Positions 50,757-59,850 are shown, numbered from the stretch's first letter. The stretch: 64,000 nt of DNA from Dysgonomonas sp. 25 (GCF_010501075.1 NZ_QVMN01000007.1:228879-292878); one strand, 5' to 3'. Notes: generated from the sequence alone by a model not told the origin. Program-made: numbers and translations.

Positions 50757-52412
50757 ATGAAGATGAAATTTTTATTTGGCGCAATACTTAGCTTAGCTTT
50801 CAGTATCGGCGCATTCGCTCAGAGCCCGGGGGTAGACTATTACAGACTTGGGGAGAAAAAATTGGCTAAAGAGGTATTAACGAAAGAAATCAGCCAGAAT
50901 CCGGCACAGGCATATTATTACTTAGGTCAGTTAGCTTTTCAGGCAGGTAACATGGCCGAAGCTAAAGCCAACTACGAAAAAGGATTGGCTGCCAATGCCG
51001 AAAGTGCAATCAATCAGATAGGTATTGCTAAAATGGATCTGAAAAGCAATACTAAAGAAGCGGCTAAAACGCTGAACAATATTGCAAAAAAGAACAAAAA
51101 GGATGTAGTTGTCCTTACTGAAATCGCACAAGCATACCTGGATAACGGTATGATAAAAGAAGCTTTGGAAAAAGCGGAAGAAGTGCGCAAAGCAGACAAA
51201 AAATCAGCATTAGGATACATCATCGAAGGTGATATTTATGCTAAAGAAAACAAAGCGGGTGATGCTGCAACTCAATACGAGCAGGCATATACATTCGATC
51301 CTTCAAGCACAATTGCTTATGTGAAATATGCAAAGGTATATGAAGGAATCAATTCGGAATCATCTAAAAGCATGCTCCGCAAAGCACTCGAAATCAATCC
51401 TAAATTCGCTATCATCAACAAGTATCTGGGAGATTTGAACTACTCTACCGGACACTATGCGCTTGCTATCGACTCGTACAGCAAATACTTTGCTGCCGGT
51501 GACTACTCTATCGACGACCTTACGCGCTATGCTGGAGCTTATTTCTTCACCGATAATTATACTGAAGCTGAACGCTTGATTTCGGAAGGGATGAAAAAAG
51601 AGCCGAACAACTTCGTGTTGAACCGCCTGTTGATGTATACACAAGCCAGCACCAAAGATTACGACAATGCACTGGCTACCGCTGATAAATTCTTTAACCG
51701 TCAACTGGCAGGAGATGAGAAATACATCCCTCGCGACTACGAAACGTATGGCGAAATCCTGCTCGAATCAGGCGATGTACAAGGAGCTTTGGCGCAATAT
51801 GCTAAATTGATAGAATTGGATGAAACTAAACAATCTATCTACAAAGATGTAGCGACAAGACTTGCCAACGAAGATAAAAACGCCGAAGCTGCTGCCGTAT
51901 ATGCTAAGTATATCGAAACTGCAGGCGAAGCTGTAGAATCACTCGACTTCTATCAATTGGGACGCTACTACTATCTGGCAGCGCAAAACCTTATCAAAGA
52001 AGAAGACGAAGATATGGTTGCTCTCCGCAACTCGTATATCGAAGCGGGAGACAAAGCATTCACAACTGTGACAGAACGTCTTCCTGACAATTTCTTAGGC
52101 TACTTCTGGAGAGCCCGTATCCACACTCTGGCAGACCCTAACACTACCGAAGGTTTAGCTAAACCTTATTACGAAGATACTGCCCGTGTGATTACTGAAA
52201 GCGGCGAAGTCGAAGAAAATGCAGGTATACTTGTCGAAGCATATACTTATCTCGCATACTACAACTATCTGCAATGGGTAGAAAATACCAATGCGAAAAA
52301 AACGACTGCTGCCAACGAAGCTAAAGCAAACATGAAGAAATACACCGAAGCATTGTTGGAAGTAGATCCGACGAATGCAACAGGACAGCAATTCATGGAA
52401 GTATTGAAATAA
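50757..52412 (+). CDS. TPR-repeat periplasmic protein
   Basis: A 551-aa protein if started at ATG 50757 (MKMKFLFGAILSLAFS); an upstream TTG would spoil the signal peptide, which is cut near GAFAQ. The mature protein is almost entirely tetratricopeptide repeats (for example AYYYLGQLAFQAGNMAEAKANYEKGL, AIINKYLGDLNYSTGHYALAIDSYSKYF), probably 10 or more. Such proteins are scaffolds; this one probably works with the TonB/PstS-like neighbours in the envelope. A terminator lies 23 bases after its stop. Confidence 0.85.
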   Translation: MKMKFLFGAILSLAFSIGAFAQSPGVDYYRLGEKKLAKEVLTKEISQNPAQAYYYLGQLAFQAGNMAEAKANYEKGLAANAESAINQIGIAKMDLKSNTKEAAKTLNNIAKKNKKDVVVLTEIAQAYLDNGMIKEALEKAEEVRKADKKSALGYIIEGDIYAKENKAGDAATQYEQAYTFDPSSTIAYVKYAKVYEGINSESSKSMLRKALEINPKFAIINKYLGDLNYSTGHYALAIDSYSKYFAAGDYSIDDLTRYAGAYFFTDNYTEAERLISEGMKKEPNNFVLNRLLMYTQASTKDYDNALATADKFFNRQLAGDEKYIPRDYETYGEILLESGDVQGALAQYAKLIELDETKQSIYKDVATRLANEDKNAEAAAVYAKYIETAGEAVESLDFYQLGRYYYLAAQNLIKEEDEDMVALRNSYIEAGDKAFTTVTERLPDNFLGYFWRARIHTLADPNTTEGLAKPYYEDTARVITESGEVEENAGILVEAYTYLAYYNYLQWVENTNAKKTTAANEAKANMKKYTEALLEVDPTNATGQQFMEVLK

Positions 52413-52434
52413 TACGCCTTAAAATATATGACAG

Positions 52435-52469
52435 AACCGGTATTATTGTTAATACCGGTTTTTCTTTTT
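52435..52469 (+). terminator. Terminator after the TPR gene
   Basis: AACCGGTATTA (52435-52445) and TAATACCGGTT (52450-52460) form a perfect 11-bp stem with a 4-nt loop, followed by TTTCTTTTT. Its T run overlaps the -33 box of the metK promoter. Confidence 0.88.
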
Positions 52470-52499
52470 GTCCGAATCAAAGAAAATATTGTATCTTTG
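52467..52499 (+). promoter_or_regulatory. Promoter of metK
   Basis: TTTG at 52467-52470 and TATCTTTG at 52492-52499 are exactly 21 bases apart, an ideal Bacteroidota -33/-7 pair. The transcript would start near 52506, just before the SAM-II aptamer. Confidence 0.85.
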
Positions 52500-52514
52500 C
52501 ACCAGAATTAAATT

Positions 52515-52566
52515 ACGTGGATAGATTTGTATGATTGCAACCACAGGAAAAAATGCTAAAACATGT
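52515..52566 (+). promoter_or_regulatory. SAM-II riboswitch upstream of metK
   Basis: The leader has the conserved parts of the SAM-II aptamer: GTGG (52517-52520) pairing with CCAC (52541-52544), the AGATTTG loop, GATTGCAACC, and the A-rich linker ending in AATGCTAAA. The pseudoknot is supported by GCA (52537-52539) with TGC (52554-52556) and TATG (52530-52533) with CATG (52562-52565). SAM binding should repress translation or expression of metK, giving product feedback on SAM synthase. It ends 60 bases before the ATG. Confidence 0.78.
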
Positions 52567-52626
52567 TTCTCCCCTGCAAACATATACTCATCCTCCTATT
52601 TATTATTAATAATTTAATAACAGATT

Positions 52627-53895
52627 ATGAGTTATTTATTTACATCCGAATCGGTATCGGAAGGGCATCCTGACAAAGTTGCCGACCAAATTTCCGACGC
52701 CTTGCTTGACGAGTTTCTGGCTTACGACCCGAACTCTAAAGTAGCTTGCGAAACATTAGTAACAACCGGACAGGTCATATTGGCCGGAGAAGTAAAATCC
52801 AACGCTTACATCGACATTCCCGAAACGGCCCGCAAAGTAATCAGCCACATAGGTTACACCAAAAGCGAATATCGCTTCGATGCAGATTCGTGCGGAGTAT
52901 TGTCAGCCATCCACGAACAGTCGGACGACATCAACCGTGGTGTGGACGGAAAAACAGATCCGATGGATCAAGGTGCCGGCGACCAAGGGATGATGTTCGG
53001 CTATGCCACAAACGAAACAGACAATTACATGCCATTGGCGCTGGACTTGTCGCACGCTTTATTGTTGGAATTGGCTGCTATCCGTAAGAACGAATTGCAC
53101 CTGATGCCTTATCTCCGTCCCGATGCCAAATCGCAGGTAACGATAGAATATGACGACAACGGAACGCCTTTGCGTATCGACACAATCGTTATCTCTACAC
53201 AACACGACGATTTCGGCGATGACGAAACCATGCAGCAGAAAATCCGCGAAGATGTTATCAACATCCTTATCCCGCGCGTGAAAGAGAAATATAAATTCCG
53301 CGAAGATGTATTGAAACTTTTCTCGGGAGATATCAAATATTACGTCAACCCTACGGGACGATTCGTTATCGGCGGCCCTCACGGCGACACAGGTCTGACA
53401 GGCCGCAAAATCATCGTAGACACTTATGGTGGAAAAGGCGCGCACGGCGGTGGAGCTTTCTCGGGCAAAGACCCATCGAAGGTAGACCGTTCGGCAGCGT
53501 ATGCAGCCCGCCATATTGCGAAAAACTTAGTGGCCGCCGGAATAGCATCCGAGGTATTGGTACAGGTTTCGTATGCGATAGGTGTTGCCCGCCCGATGAA
53601 TATCTACGTGAATACGTACGGAAAAAGCAATGTAAACCTCTCTGACGGCGAAATAGCCAAGAAGGTGGAAGCCTTATTCGATATGCGCCCGAAAGCGATA
53701 GAGGAACGCCTGAAACTGCGTAATCCTATCTACTCGGAAACGGCTGCATACGGACATATGGGACGCGAACCGAAAGTGGTGAAAAAGCATTTTACTTCGC
53801 GCTACAACCCGGAAGGGATAACCTGCGAGGTGGAGTTGTTTACATGGGAGAAACTCGACTATGTAAATGAAATAAAATCAGCCTTTTCGCTCTGA
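52627..53895 (+). CDS. metK: S-adenosylmethionine synthase
   Basis: A 422-aa cytoplasmic enzyme making S-adenosylmethionine from methionine and ATP. All hallmarks are present: [21 protein letters not shown] near the N-terminus, the [16 protein letters not shown] hexapeptide region, and the P-loop-like [19 protein letters not shown]. Length is somewhat above the usual 385-400, as is common in Bacteroidales. It has its own promoter and a SAM-II riboswitch leader. Confidence 0.97.
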   Translation: MSYLFTSESVSEGHPDKVADQISDALLDEFLAYDPNSKVACETLVTTGQVILAGEVKSNAYIDIPETARKVISHIGYTKSEYRFDADSCGVLSAIHEQSDDINRGVDGKTDPMDQGAGDQGMMFGYATNETDNYMPLALDLSHALLLELAAIRKNELHLMPYLRPDAKSQVTIEYDDNGTPLRIDTIVISTQHDDFGDDETMQQKIREDVINILIPRVKEKYKFREDVLKLFSGDIKYYVNPTGRFVIGGPHGDTGLTGRKIIVDTYGGKGAHGGGAFSGKDPSKVDRSAAYAARHIAKNLVAAGIASEVLVQVSYAIGVARPMNIYVNTYGKSNVNLSDGEIAKKVEALFDMRPKAIEERLKLRNPIYSETAAYGHMGREPKVVKKHFTSRYNPEGITCEVELFTWEKLDYVNEIKSAFSL

Positions 53896-53923
53896 TAAAT
53901 AATAAATTCCCCAACAAGGATTT

Positions 53924-54673
53924 ATGATGACCGGACTAAAACATATATGCTCAATGGCTAACGGGATAACCACACACGAAGGAATCCCGTTACCATTTAG
54001 TCTGGATCAGACAAACGCCGCTTTTATACTGGTTCTCATCTGCTTAATATCCTTTGCTTTTATTTACAAAGGGGATTTTGCCACGATGAAAGTCAACCTG
54101 TATGCGCTCGTTTCTTTCAACAGGAATAAGCGGATAGAGACCGAATATACGGTAAAAAACACCTGGCATACGTACTACCTCATCCTGCAATTTACCATTC
54201 TCAGTTCGATAAGTATCTACAGCATACTCAGCGAACAAATGGGATATGAAGCAGAACATCACCCTTTGAGGACAATCGCCCTATTTGGCCTGTTCGTAAG
54301 CCTCTTTATATTCGCCAAATTTCTGATATATAATCTGGTAGGATTCATATACAACATGCAGGAAGAAATAACGCTTTTCAAGCACTGGAGCATCGTTCTC
54401 ATGGAGTTTCTGGGCATCAGTTATTTCATACCTACGCTTTTGCTGCTATATGCCGATTACTGGCATACAGAAATTGCCCTATTTATGATCGCACTGTTCA
54501 TTATAGCGCAATTAATTCTTTTTTGCAGGCTAATTGTATATTTTGTCCGGGAAAAATTAAACTTTTTGTTTTTGATTGCCTACCTTTGCAGTGTGGAAAT
54601 TATACCATGCATATTCTTAGCCTCAGGGCTACTATTTTTGTACAAAACAGATGAGTTGACTGTATTATGGTGA
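53924..54673 (+). CDS. DUF4271 membrane protein
   Basis: A 249-aa polytopic membrane protein with about six hydrophobic segments (for example TNAAFILVLICLISFAFIY and MIALFIIAQLILFCRLIVYF). The family DUF4271 is restricted to Bacteroidota and almost always sits directly before hemD, as here, where the two genes overlap by seven bases. The function is unknown; the coupling suggests a link to haem or tetrapyrrole metabolism. The first two Met codons are adjacent (ATGATG at 53924). Confidence 0.85.
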   Translation: MMTGLKHICSMANGITTHEGIPLPFSLDQTNAAFILVLICLISFAFIYKGDFATMKVNLYALVSFNRNKRIETEYTVKNTWHTYYLILQFTILSSISIYSILSEQMGYEAEHHPLRTIALFGLFVSLFIFAKFLIYNLVGFIYNMQEEITLFKHWSIVLMEFLGISYFIPTLLLLYADYWHTEIALFMIALFIIAQLILFCRLIVYFVREKLNFLFLIAYLCSVEIIPCIFLASGLLFLYKTDELTVLW

Positions 54674-55422
54674 AAGTGAAAAAAATTCTTATCTCGCAGC
54701 CAAGCCCCAAAACCGAGAAATCCCCTTATTTCGATATTGCCGAAAAATATAAGGTTCAAATGGATTTCAGACCGTTTATCAGGGTAGAAGGTATTGATGC
54801 CAAAGAATTCAGAGCTCAAAAGATAAATATACCTGACTATACGGCTGTTATATTTACCGCTAAAGTTGCTATCGACCACTTCTTTGCCTTGTGCGAAGAG
54901 CTGCGTATAGCAATGCCCGAGACTATGAAATATTTTTGTATCTCCGAAGCGGTGGCTCTATACCTGCAAAAATATACCGTATATCGTAAACGCAAAATAT
55001 TTTTCAGTACGACAGGCAAAATGGACGGATTGTCTACTGCGCTGACTAAACATAGTAAGGACAAATACCTGTTGCCGGTTTCGGATGTACATCAGGAGGA
55101 TTTGACCGTTGTGCTGAACGAAAAGAAAATAGATTATACCAAAGCCGTGATGTACCGCACGGTAAGCAACGACATCACCGAAGACGAAATAATGTCTTAC
55201 GACATGCTTATATTCTTCAGCCCTTCGGGTATTGCGTCTTTGCTCAAAAATGCACCGAACTTCAAACAGGAGGAACGGGCTATCGGATGTTTCGGGGCGG
55301 CGACTGCCAAAGCTATCAAAGATGCCGGACTACGGTTAGATTGCGAGGCTCCTCTGCCGGGAATGCCGTCGATGACTGCTGCTTTGGAAGCGTTCCTGAA
55401 AGAGAATCATAAGAAGAAATAA
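54667..55422 (+). CDS. hemD: Uroporphyrinogen-III synthase
   Basis: A 251-aa two-domain cytoplasmic enzyme closing hydroxymethylbilane to uroporphyrinogen III. The sequence is poorly conserved, as usual for HemD, but the pattern fits: ILISQPSPKTEKSPYFDIAEKY at the start, DYTAVIFTAKVAIDHFF, the domain linker near 115-135, YDMLIFFSPSGIASLLKNAPNF, and CFGAATAKAIKDAGLRLDCEAPLPGMPSMTAALEAFL at the end. It overlaps the DUF4271 gene and is closed by a terminator. Confidence 0.88.
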   Translation: MVKVKKILISQPSPKTEKSPYFDIAEKYKVQMDFRPFIRVEGIDAKEFRAQKINIPDYTAVIFTAKVAIDHFFALCEELRIAMPETMKYFCISEAVALYLQKYTVYRKRKIFFSTTGKMDGLSTALTKHSKDKYLLPVSDVHQEDLTVVLNEKKIDYTKAVMYRTVSNDITEDEIMSYDMLIFFSPSGIASLLKNAPNFKQEERAIGCFGAATAKAIKDAGLRLDCEAPLPGMPSMTAALEAFLKENHKKK

Positions 55423-55447
55423 TTTTTCTACATATAATAGTGTATCA

Positions 55448-55484
55448 AAGGCTTAACGTTGCATTGTCAGGGTTAAGCTTTTTT
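55448..55484 (+). terminator. Terminator after hemD
   Basis: AAGGCTTAAC (55448-55457) pairs with GTTAAGCTT (55472-55480), followed by TTTTT. It lies 26 bases after the hemD stop. Confidence 0.82.
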
Positions 55485-55526
55485 ATTAAGAATGTGAATC
55501 GGTTTGTGATAGGTTTATCTATGTTT

Positions 55527-55568
55527 TAGTTACAAGTTACTTCGTGCTTCGCACAGTTACGAGTTACT
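55527..55568. repeat. Dispersed 42-bp intergenic repeat, copy C
   Basis: TAGTTACAAGTTACTTCG, TGCTTCGCA, then CAGTTACGAGTTACTA. Here the middle TTCGTGCTTCGCACAG makes a clear stem (GTGC/GCAC). The same family as 24175 and 28402. Confidence 0.75.
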
Positions 55569-55635
55569 AGTAAATAAGTTTACGAGAAAAGGGTAACACT
55601 GAGTTTCTCAGAGGAGACACTGAGGTACACTGAGA

Positions 55636-56413
55636 AAAAGTAACTCCATAAAAAAAATACTCCAGAGCGATGGAGGTAAGTAGAGAAATGTTACTTTTTA
55701 TTGTCACTTCGAACGAAGGAGAGAAGTCTCTTCCCGATAAAGCGACGAGATGCTTCGGTTCACTCAGCATGACAAGAACCATTGAGCTGCACTGAGAAAA
55801 AGTAACTCGATAGAAAACGCCCGAAAGAAGTATACTTGTGTTACTTTTTGAGAAAGTGTCCTTAGAAAGACTTGGTGCTCGTGGTGGTTAAGTAATTATT
55901 CAGTTGACGAGTAAACAAGTTTACAAGTAGACAAGAAAAGTAACTCCATAGAAAAAATACTCCAGAGCGATGGAGGGAAGTAGAGAAATGTTACTTTTTT
56001 ATTGTCACTTCGAACGAAGGTGAGAAGTCTTTTCCCGATAAAGCGGCGAGATGCTTCGTTTCACTCAGCATGACAAGAACCATTGAGCTGTACTGAGAAA
56101 AAGTAACTCGATAGAAAACGCCCGAAAGAAGTATACTTGTGTTACTTTTTGGGAAAGTGTCCTTAGAAAGACTTGGTGCTCGTGGCGGTTAAGTAATTAT
56201 TCAGTTGACGAGTAAACAAGTTGACAAGTAAAGTAACTCTATAGGAAAATACTCCAAAGCGATGGAGAGAAGTAGAGAAATGTTACTTTTTTATTGTCAC
56301 TTCGAACGAAGGTGAGAAGTCTCTTCCCGATAAAGCGGCGAGATGCTTCGTTTCACTCAGCATGACAAGAACCATTAAGCTGTACTAAGAAAAAGTAACT
56401 CGATAGAAAATAT
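55636..56413. repeat. Tandem repeat of about 300 bp, 2.6 copies
   Basis: Units begin near 55636, 55936 and 56230; the same word (TCCAGAGCGATGGAG) recurs 300 and then 292 bases apart. Each unit contains AAAGTAACTC, a CACTTCGAACGAAGG...CTCAGCATGACAAG segment with stem potential, AGTATACTTGTGTTAC, and TTGGTGCTCGTGG. The third is partial. The units differ by scattered substitutions and small indels, so the array is not brand new. It is not a CRISPR: the units are too long and have no spacers. Confidence 0.9.
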
Positions 56414-56572
56414 CGTTTCTTTGCACCGGTTTTCGAAATATTACACACTGATAATCAGAAAAATAAACATCTAAAGACGCTAAAAAAAGTAACAAAAAGT
56501 AATACGAAAAAGCGACACATATGTCACCTTTTAGGGGGATAAAAGAAGTCACTGATTCGCATAAATGGCTAT

Positions 56573-57265
56573 ATGACTAAGGAATTAGATAAATTAGGAA
56601 AAGTAACACTGAAACCGAATGCCCGGGCGCGACGCGTTATCGTCCGCTACCGGGAGAATGCGTTCGTTGCAACTTACCCTGCCAAGATGAAAATCCCGGA
56701 GGTGGAAAAGACGTTGGAAAGGATGCTGCCCGATTTACTAAGCCTAAAAGAGAGAACCCCGCAAAACCATTTATTTACACCCGAAGCCGAATTCAGGACA
56801 TATCCATTTGAGGTGAGGATTATAGCCGAAGGGGCGAGATTTTACCTGACTTTGAAGGAAAAGGTATTGTATATTGTCTGTCCGGCACAAAGCGACTTCC
56901 AAGACACGGCACTTCAAAACCGCATCCGCGAAGGCATAGAGGCGGTATTGCGCAGCGAAGCCAAACGGATATTGCCCGCTTGGACCAAGTTATTGGCCGG
57001 CAAGCATGGCTTCGAAATCAATCAGGTAAAGATAAACAAGAGCCGTTCGCGCTGGGGAAGCTGCTCCATGCAGAAGAATATCAACCTCTCCTACTTTTGC
57101 CTGCTCCTACCCGAACATTTGATAGAATTGGTTATTCTCCACGAGCTTTGCCACACAAGGGTTATGAACCACGGAGAGGCATTTTGGGTACTCCTGGATA
57201 AAGTCACGGATGGGAAAGCACAAATGCTGACCAAAGAATTGGACAAGCACCACACGCGCTTTTAA
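56573..57265 (+). CDS. YgjP-like metal-dependent peptidase (DUF45, SprT-like)
   Basis: A 230-aa protein of the YgjP/DUF45 family. The zinc-peptidase motif H-E-x-x-H is visible in VILHELCHTRVMNHGEAFW, with the third ligand His in NHGEAFW. Upstream lies VKINKSRSRWGSCSMQKNINLSYFCLLLP, the family signature. The N-terminal 100 residues form a beta-rich domain. There is no signal peptide, so it acts in the cytoplasm. The substrate is unknown. It shares four bases with the convergent cytidine deaminase gene. Confidence 0.92.
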   Translation: MTKELDKLGKVTLKPNARARRVIVRYRENAFVATYPAKMKIPEVEKTLERMLPDLLSLKERTPQNHLFTPEAEFRTYPFEVRIIAEGARFYLTLKEKVLYIVCPAQSDFQDTALQNRIREGIEAVLRSEAKRILPAWTKLLAGKHGFEINQVKINKSRSRWGSCSMQKNINLSYFCLLLPEHLIELVILHELCHTRVMNHGEAFWVLLDKVTDGKAQMLTKELDKHHTRF

Positions 57266-57747
57266 ATCATCGAATCCGCACCGAAGCTAAGAGGTAAGAG
57301 GTCTTTGGCAGAATCGACTTCGTAAACGTATTCGTCGCTGCACATCAGCACTTTAAACGGGGCGCCTCCTTTGTTCTCGAACTCGGTCATCACCTGACGG
57401 CAAGCACCACATGGCGTGCAAACTTCGCGCGAGAAGCTGTTATTGAAGGATGCTGCTATGGCAACGGCCACTACCCTATCGGCGGGATATTGCGCATTGG
57501 CATAGAAAAGGGTTGTCCGCTCGGCGCAAAGCCCTGAAGGATAGGCGGCATTCTCTTGGTTATTCCCGGTCACCACAATGCCGCTGGACAAGAGAACCGC
57601 ACAGCCTACATGATAGTGGGAATAAGGGGCGTAAGCCTTTTGTGTAGCCTCCTGCGCCTTTTCTATCAGCATTTTCTTCTCATTATCGCATTCCGCTATC
57701 TTATAAATCCGTATTTTTGTAGAAATAGTTTTAACATTCATCTTCAT
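57262..57747 (-). CDS. cdd: Cytidine deaminase
   Basis: An approximately 161-aa homotetrameric-type enzyme converting cytidine and deoxycytidine to uridines. Zinc ligands and the catalytic Glu are in AAYPSGLCAERTTLF (C-A-E) and TPCGACRQVM (C-x-x-C). AYAPYSHYHVGCAVL is the usual start of the fold. ATG 57747 is chosen because an upstream frame start (57777) would overlap the divergent gene at 57761; ATG 57741 is possible too. There are about 14 bases between the divergent start codons, so the promoters overlap the neighbouring genes. Confidence 0.92.
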   Translation of the reverse strand: MKMNVKTISTKIRIYKIAECDNEKKMLIEKAQEATQKAYAPYSHYHVGCAVLLSSGIVVTGNNQENAAYPSGLCAERTTLFYANAQYPADRVVAVAIAASFNNSFSREVCTPCGACRQVMTEFENKGGAPFKVLMCSDEYVYEVDSAKDLLPLSFGADSMI

Positions 57748-57760
57748 CGAGTTTGAGTAT

Positions 57761-58717
57761 ATGAGACAAAAATACATATCAAATAGGATATTCTGCCTGC
57801 TATCAGTGCTTTTTTTTATTGCCGGCGCCCATTATACGGCATCCGCCCAAGTGAAGAAAAGCAAGGTCAACGAAGACTATATCAGGGACTACAAGGATTT
57901 AGCTATAACCCAGATGAAGAAATATAAGATTCCCGCAAGTATCACCTTAGCCCAAGGGATTCTGGAATCGGGCGCAGGGAAAAGCGATTTGGCAAAACGG
58001 TCGAACAATCACTTCGGGATAAAATGCCACAACGACTGGAAAGGCGAGAAGGTCTATCACAACGACGATGCCCGCAATGAATGCTTCCGCAAATACAAGA
58101 AGGTATCGGAATCGTTCGAAGACCATTCCAAGTTCTTAGTCGGAAAGCAGCGCTATGCATCGCTTTTCAGCCTGAAGATAACCGATTACCGCGGTTGGGC
58201 CAAAGGACTGCAGAATGCAGGATACGCCACTAATAAAGCTTATGCCAACAGGCTGATAAAGTTGATAGAAGACTACGAACTTTATCAATACGACAAGGGC
58301 TATTCGGGAGGCAAGACAGATAGCAAGAATACACAAGTCTCGCCGGCAAATAATACGCCCAAGAAGACTTATCTGAACAAGCATACTCCATACCGCACAC
58401 ACAATCTGGTATACGTCATAGCGCAGGAGGGTGATACTTACGAGGATATAGCGGGCGAATTCGACTTCAAGGCGAAAGACTTAGCCAACTGGAACGAAGT
58501 TCCGCAAGGCTTCCCGCTGAAAAAAGGAGATTTAGTATATTTCCAGAAAAAGAAAAGCAAGGCCGACAAGCCATACTACGAGCACGTTGTGCAAGTGGGG
58601 GAATCTATGCACAGCATCTCTCAACTCTATGGTATCAAAGTGAAGAACTTATATAAAATGAACAAGAAAGACCAAGAATATGTTCCTACAGAGGGAGATG
58701 TACTGAAATTACGATGA
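57761..58717 (+). CDS. Exported glucosaminidase with LysM domains
   Basis: A 318-aa exported peptidoglycan hydrolase. The signal peptide is cut near TASAQ (residue 30). Residues about 40-180 form the glucosaminidase/FlgJ-type domain (PASITLAQGILESGAGKSDLAKRSNNHFGIKC, with the catalytic Glu in ILESG, and KKVSESFEDHSKFL, YRGWAKGLQNAGYAT). LysM-type wall-binding repeats follow: an imperfect one at about 215-265 (VYVIAQEGDTYEDIAGEF) and a good one at 275-318 (HVVQVGESMHSISQLYGIKVKNLYKMN). It probably trims the cell wall during growth. Confidence 0.93.
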   Translation: MRQKYISNRIFCLLSVLFFIAGAHYTASAQVKKSKVNEDYIRDYKDLAITQMKKYKIPASITLAQGILESGAGKSDLAKRSNNHFGIKCHNDWKGEKVYHNDDARNECFRKYKKVSESFEDHSKFLVGKQRYASLFSLKITDYRGWAKGLQNAGYATNKAYANRLIKLIEDYELYQYDKGYSGGKTDSKNTQVSPANNTPKKTYLNKHTPYRTHNLVYVIAQEGDTYEDIAGEFDFKAKDLANWNEVPQGFPLKKGDLVYFQKKKSKADKPYYEHVVQVGESMHSISQLYGIKVKNLYKMNKKDQEYVPTEGDVLKLR

Positions 58718-58740
58718 CTTGAACTAAATTAACAATTATA

Positions 58741-59628
58741 ATGAAAAAGTTTTTTTTAATTGTAACACTCTTTGTTACAACGCTCTGTGCTGCAGCACAA
58801 GACAAAACAGAAGAAGATGTCGACGGTAAATGGATATTGGATGGGGTAACAGGCCTCAATATATCGCAGACATCATTTAGTAACTGGTCAGGAGGAGGAG
58901 AAAATTCCTTAGCTGGAAATATCTATCTAAACGGCTCATTGAAACGGAAGAGCGGCAACTGGCTGTGGGTAAACACTCTGGCTCTTGACTATGGTTTAAC
59001 GAAAAACAAATCGGATGGTATGCGCAAAACCAATGATAAGATAGACTTATCTACCCAGCTCGGCTATTCGACAGACAACAAGTGGTTCTATACGGCAATG
59101 GCCGACCTGAAAACCCAGTTCTACAAAGGATATGATTACCCGAATAAGGATAATTACATCTCCAAGTTCTTCGCGCCTGCTTACGTAAACGTTTCGCTCG
59201 GTATGGAATACCGCAAAGACTGGTTCTCGGTTTACCTATCGCCTGCCGCGGGCAAAATGACATTTGTCGAAGATTCCTATCTATCCAATAGGCCGGGAGG
59301 AAGCTTCGGTGTAGATGAGGGCGACCGTTTCAAAGCTGAATTGGGTGCATACCTGAAAGGACGTCTCGAGAGAACTATAATGGAGAATGTGAAGGTTATC
59401 TCTACTGCCGACTTCTTTACAGCTTATGACGACTCGTTCGGCAATGTCGATATCAACTGGGATGTTATGATAAGCATGAAGATCAATAAGTTCTTGTCGG
59501 CATCTTTGAATACGACGCTCAAATACGACGATGATGTGAAAACATACGACAGCGCAGGTAACTGGAAAAGCGGCGCCAAAGTACAGTTCAAAGAAGTGCT
59601 GGGTATAGGGCTTGCATATAACTTCTAA
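58741..59628 (+). CDS. DUF3078 outer-membrane protein
   Basis: A 295-aa protein with a signal peptide (cut near CAAAQ, residue 20). The mature part matches DUF3078: WILDGVTGLNISQTSFSNWSGGGENSLAGNIYLNGSL at the start, then repeating amphipathic strands with Trp and Tyr, and a final strand ending in Phe (EVLGIGLAYNF), so an outer-membrane beta barrel is expected. The function is unknown. It starts 23 bases after the glucosaminidase gene and is probably co-transcribed. A terminator follows. Confidence 0.86.
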   Translation: MKKFFLIVTLFVTTLCAAAQDKTEEDVDGKWILDGVTGLNISQTSFSNWSGGGENSLAGNIYLNGSLKRKSGNWLWVNTLALDYGLTKNKSDGMRKTNDKIDLSTQLGYSTDNKWFYTAMADLKTQFYKGYDYPNKDNYISKFFAPAYVNVSLGMEYRKDWFSVYLSPAAGKMTFVEDSYLSNRPGGSFGVDEGDRFKAELGAYLKGRLERTIMENVKVISTADFFTAYDDSFGNVDINWDVMISMKINKFLSASLNTTLKYDDDVKTYDSAGNWKSGAKVQFKEVLGIGLAYNF

Positions 59629-59652
59629 GGAGAAGATAGCTTAATATAGGGT

Positions 59653-59685
59653 AAGTAGCGGGATAACTTCCTGCTACTTTTTTTA
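59653..59685 (+). terminator. Terminator after the DUF3078 gene
   Basis: AAGTAGCGGGA (59653-59663) pairs with TCCTGCTACTT (59669-59679) through one G-U pair, followed by TTTTTT. It ends the peptidoglycan hydrolase-DUF3078 unit. Confidence 0.82.
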
Positions 59686-59813
59686 TACCATATTCTTACT
59701 AACATAGCAAAACGGTCTATCGCCTATTGAGAAGCCCTACACACTGGTTAGCATAGGGCTCTATGATAGCGGCACGATTTCTACTGCGTCATCGTTATAC
59801 TACCTTCCTATAA

Positions 59814-59850
59814 GGCACAAAAAAACTGCCCCTCTCGGAGGGGCAGTTTT
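59814..59850 (-). terminator. Terminator of the OmpA-family gene
   Basis: AAAACTGCCCCTC (59822-59834) and GAGGGGCAGTTTT (59838-59850) form a perfect 13-bp stem with a 3-nt loop. On the minus strand the stem is followed by further T. It lies 27 bases after the OmpA gene stop. Confidence 0.85.

Larger units (their letters stand above)
55423..56572. other. Long gene-free region dominated by repeats
   Basis: This 1.15-kb gap holds the hemD terminator, one copy of the 42-bp dispersed repeat, and an array of about 300-bp tandem repeats. Short reading frames exist (for example 55567-55782 minus), but they recur with the repeats and lack start signals, so none is called. The last 150 bases before the peptidase gene carry no identifiable feature except more GTAAC words. 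Confidence 0.6.

Noticed and set aside
55567-55782. 71-codon frame inside the tandem repeats
   Set aside because: Repeated with the units, no ribosome site and no domain.
55636-56413. CRISPR array
   Set aside because: Repeat units are about 300 bp, nearly contiguous, with no spacers and no cas genes nearby.
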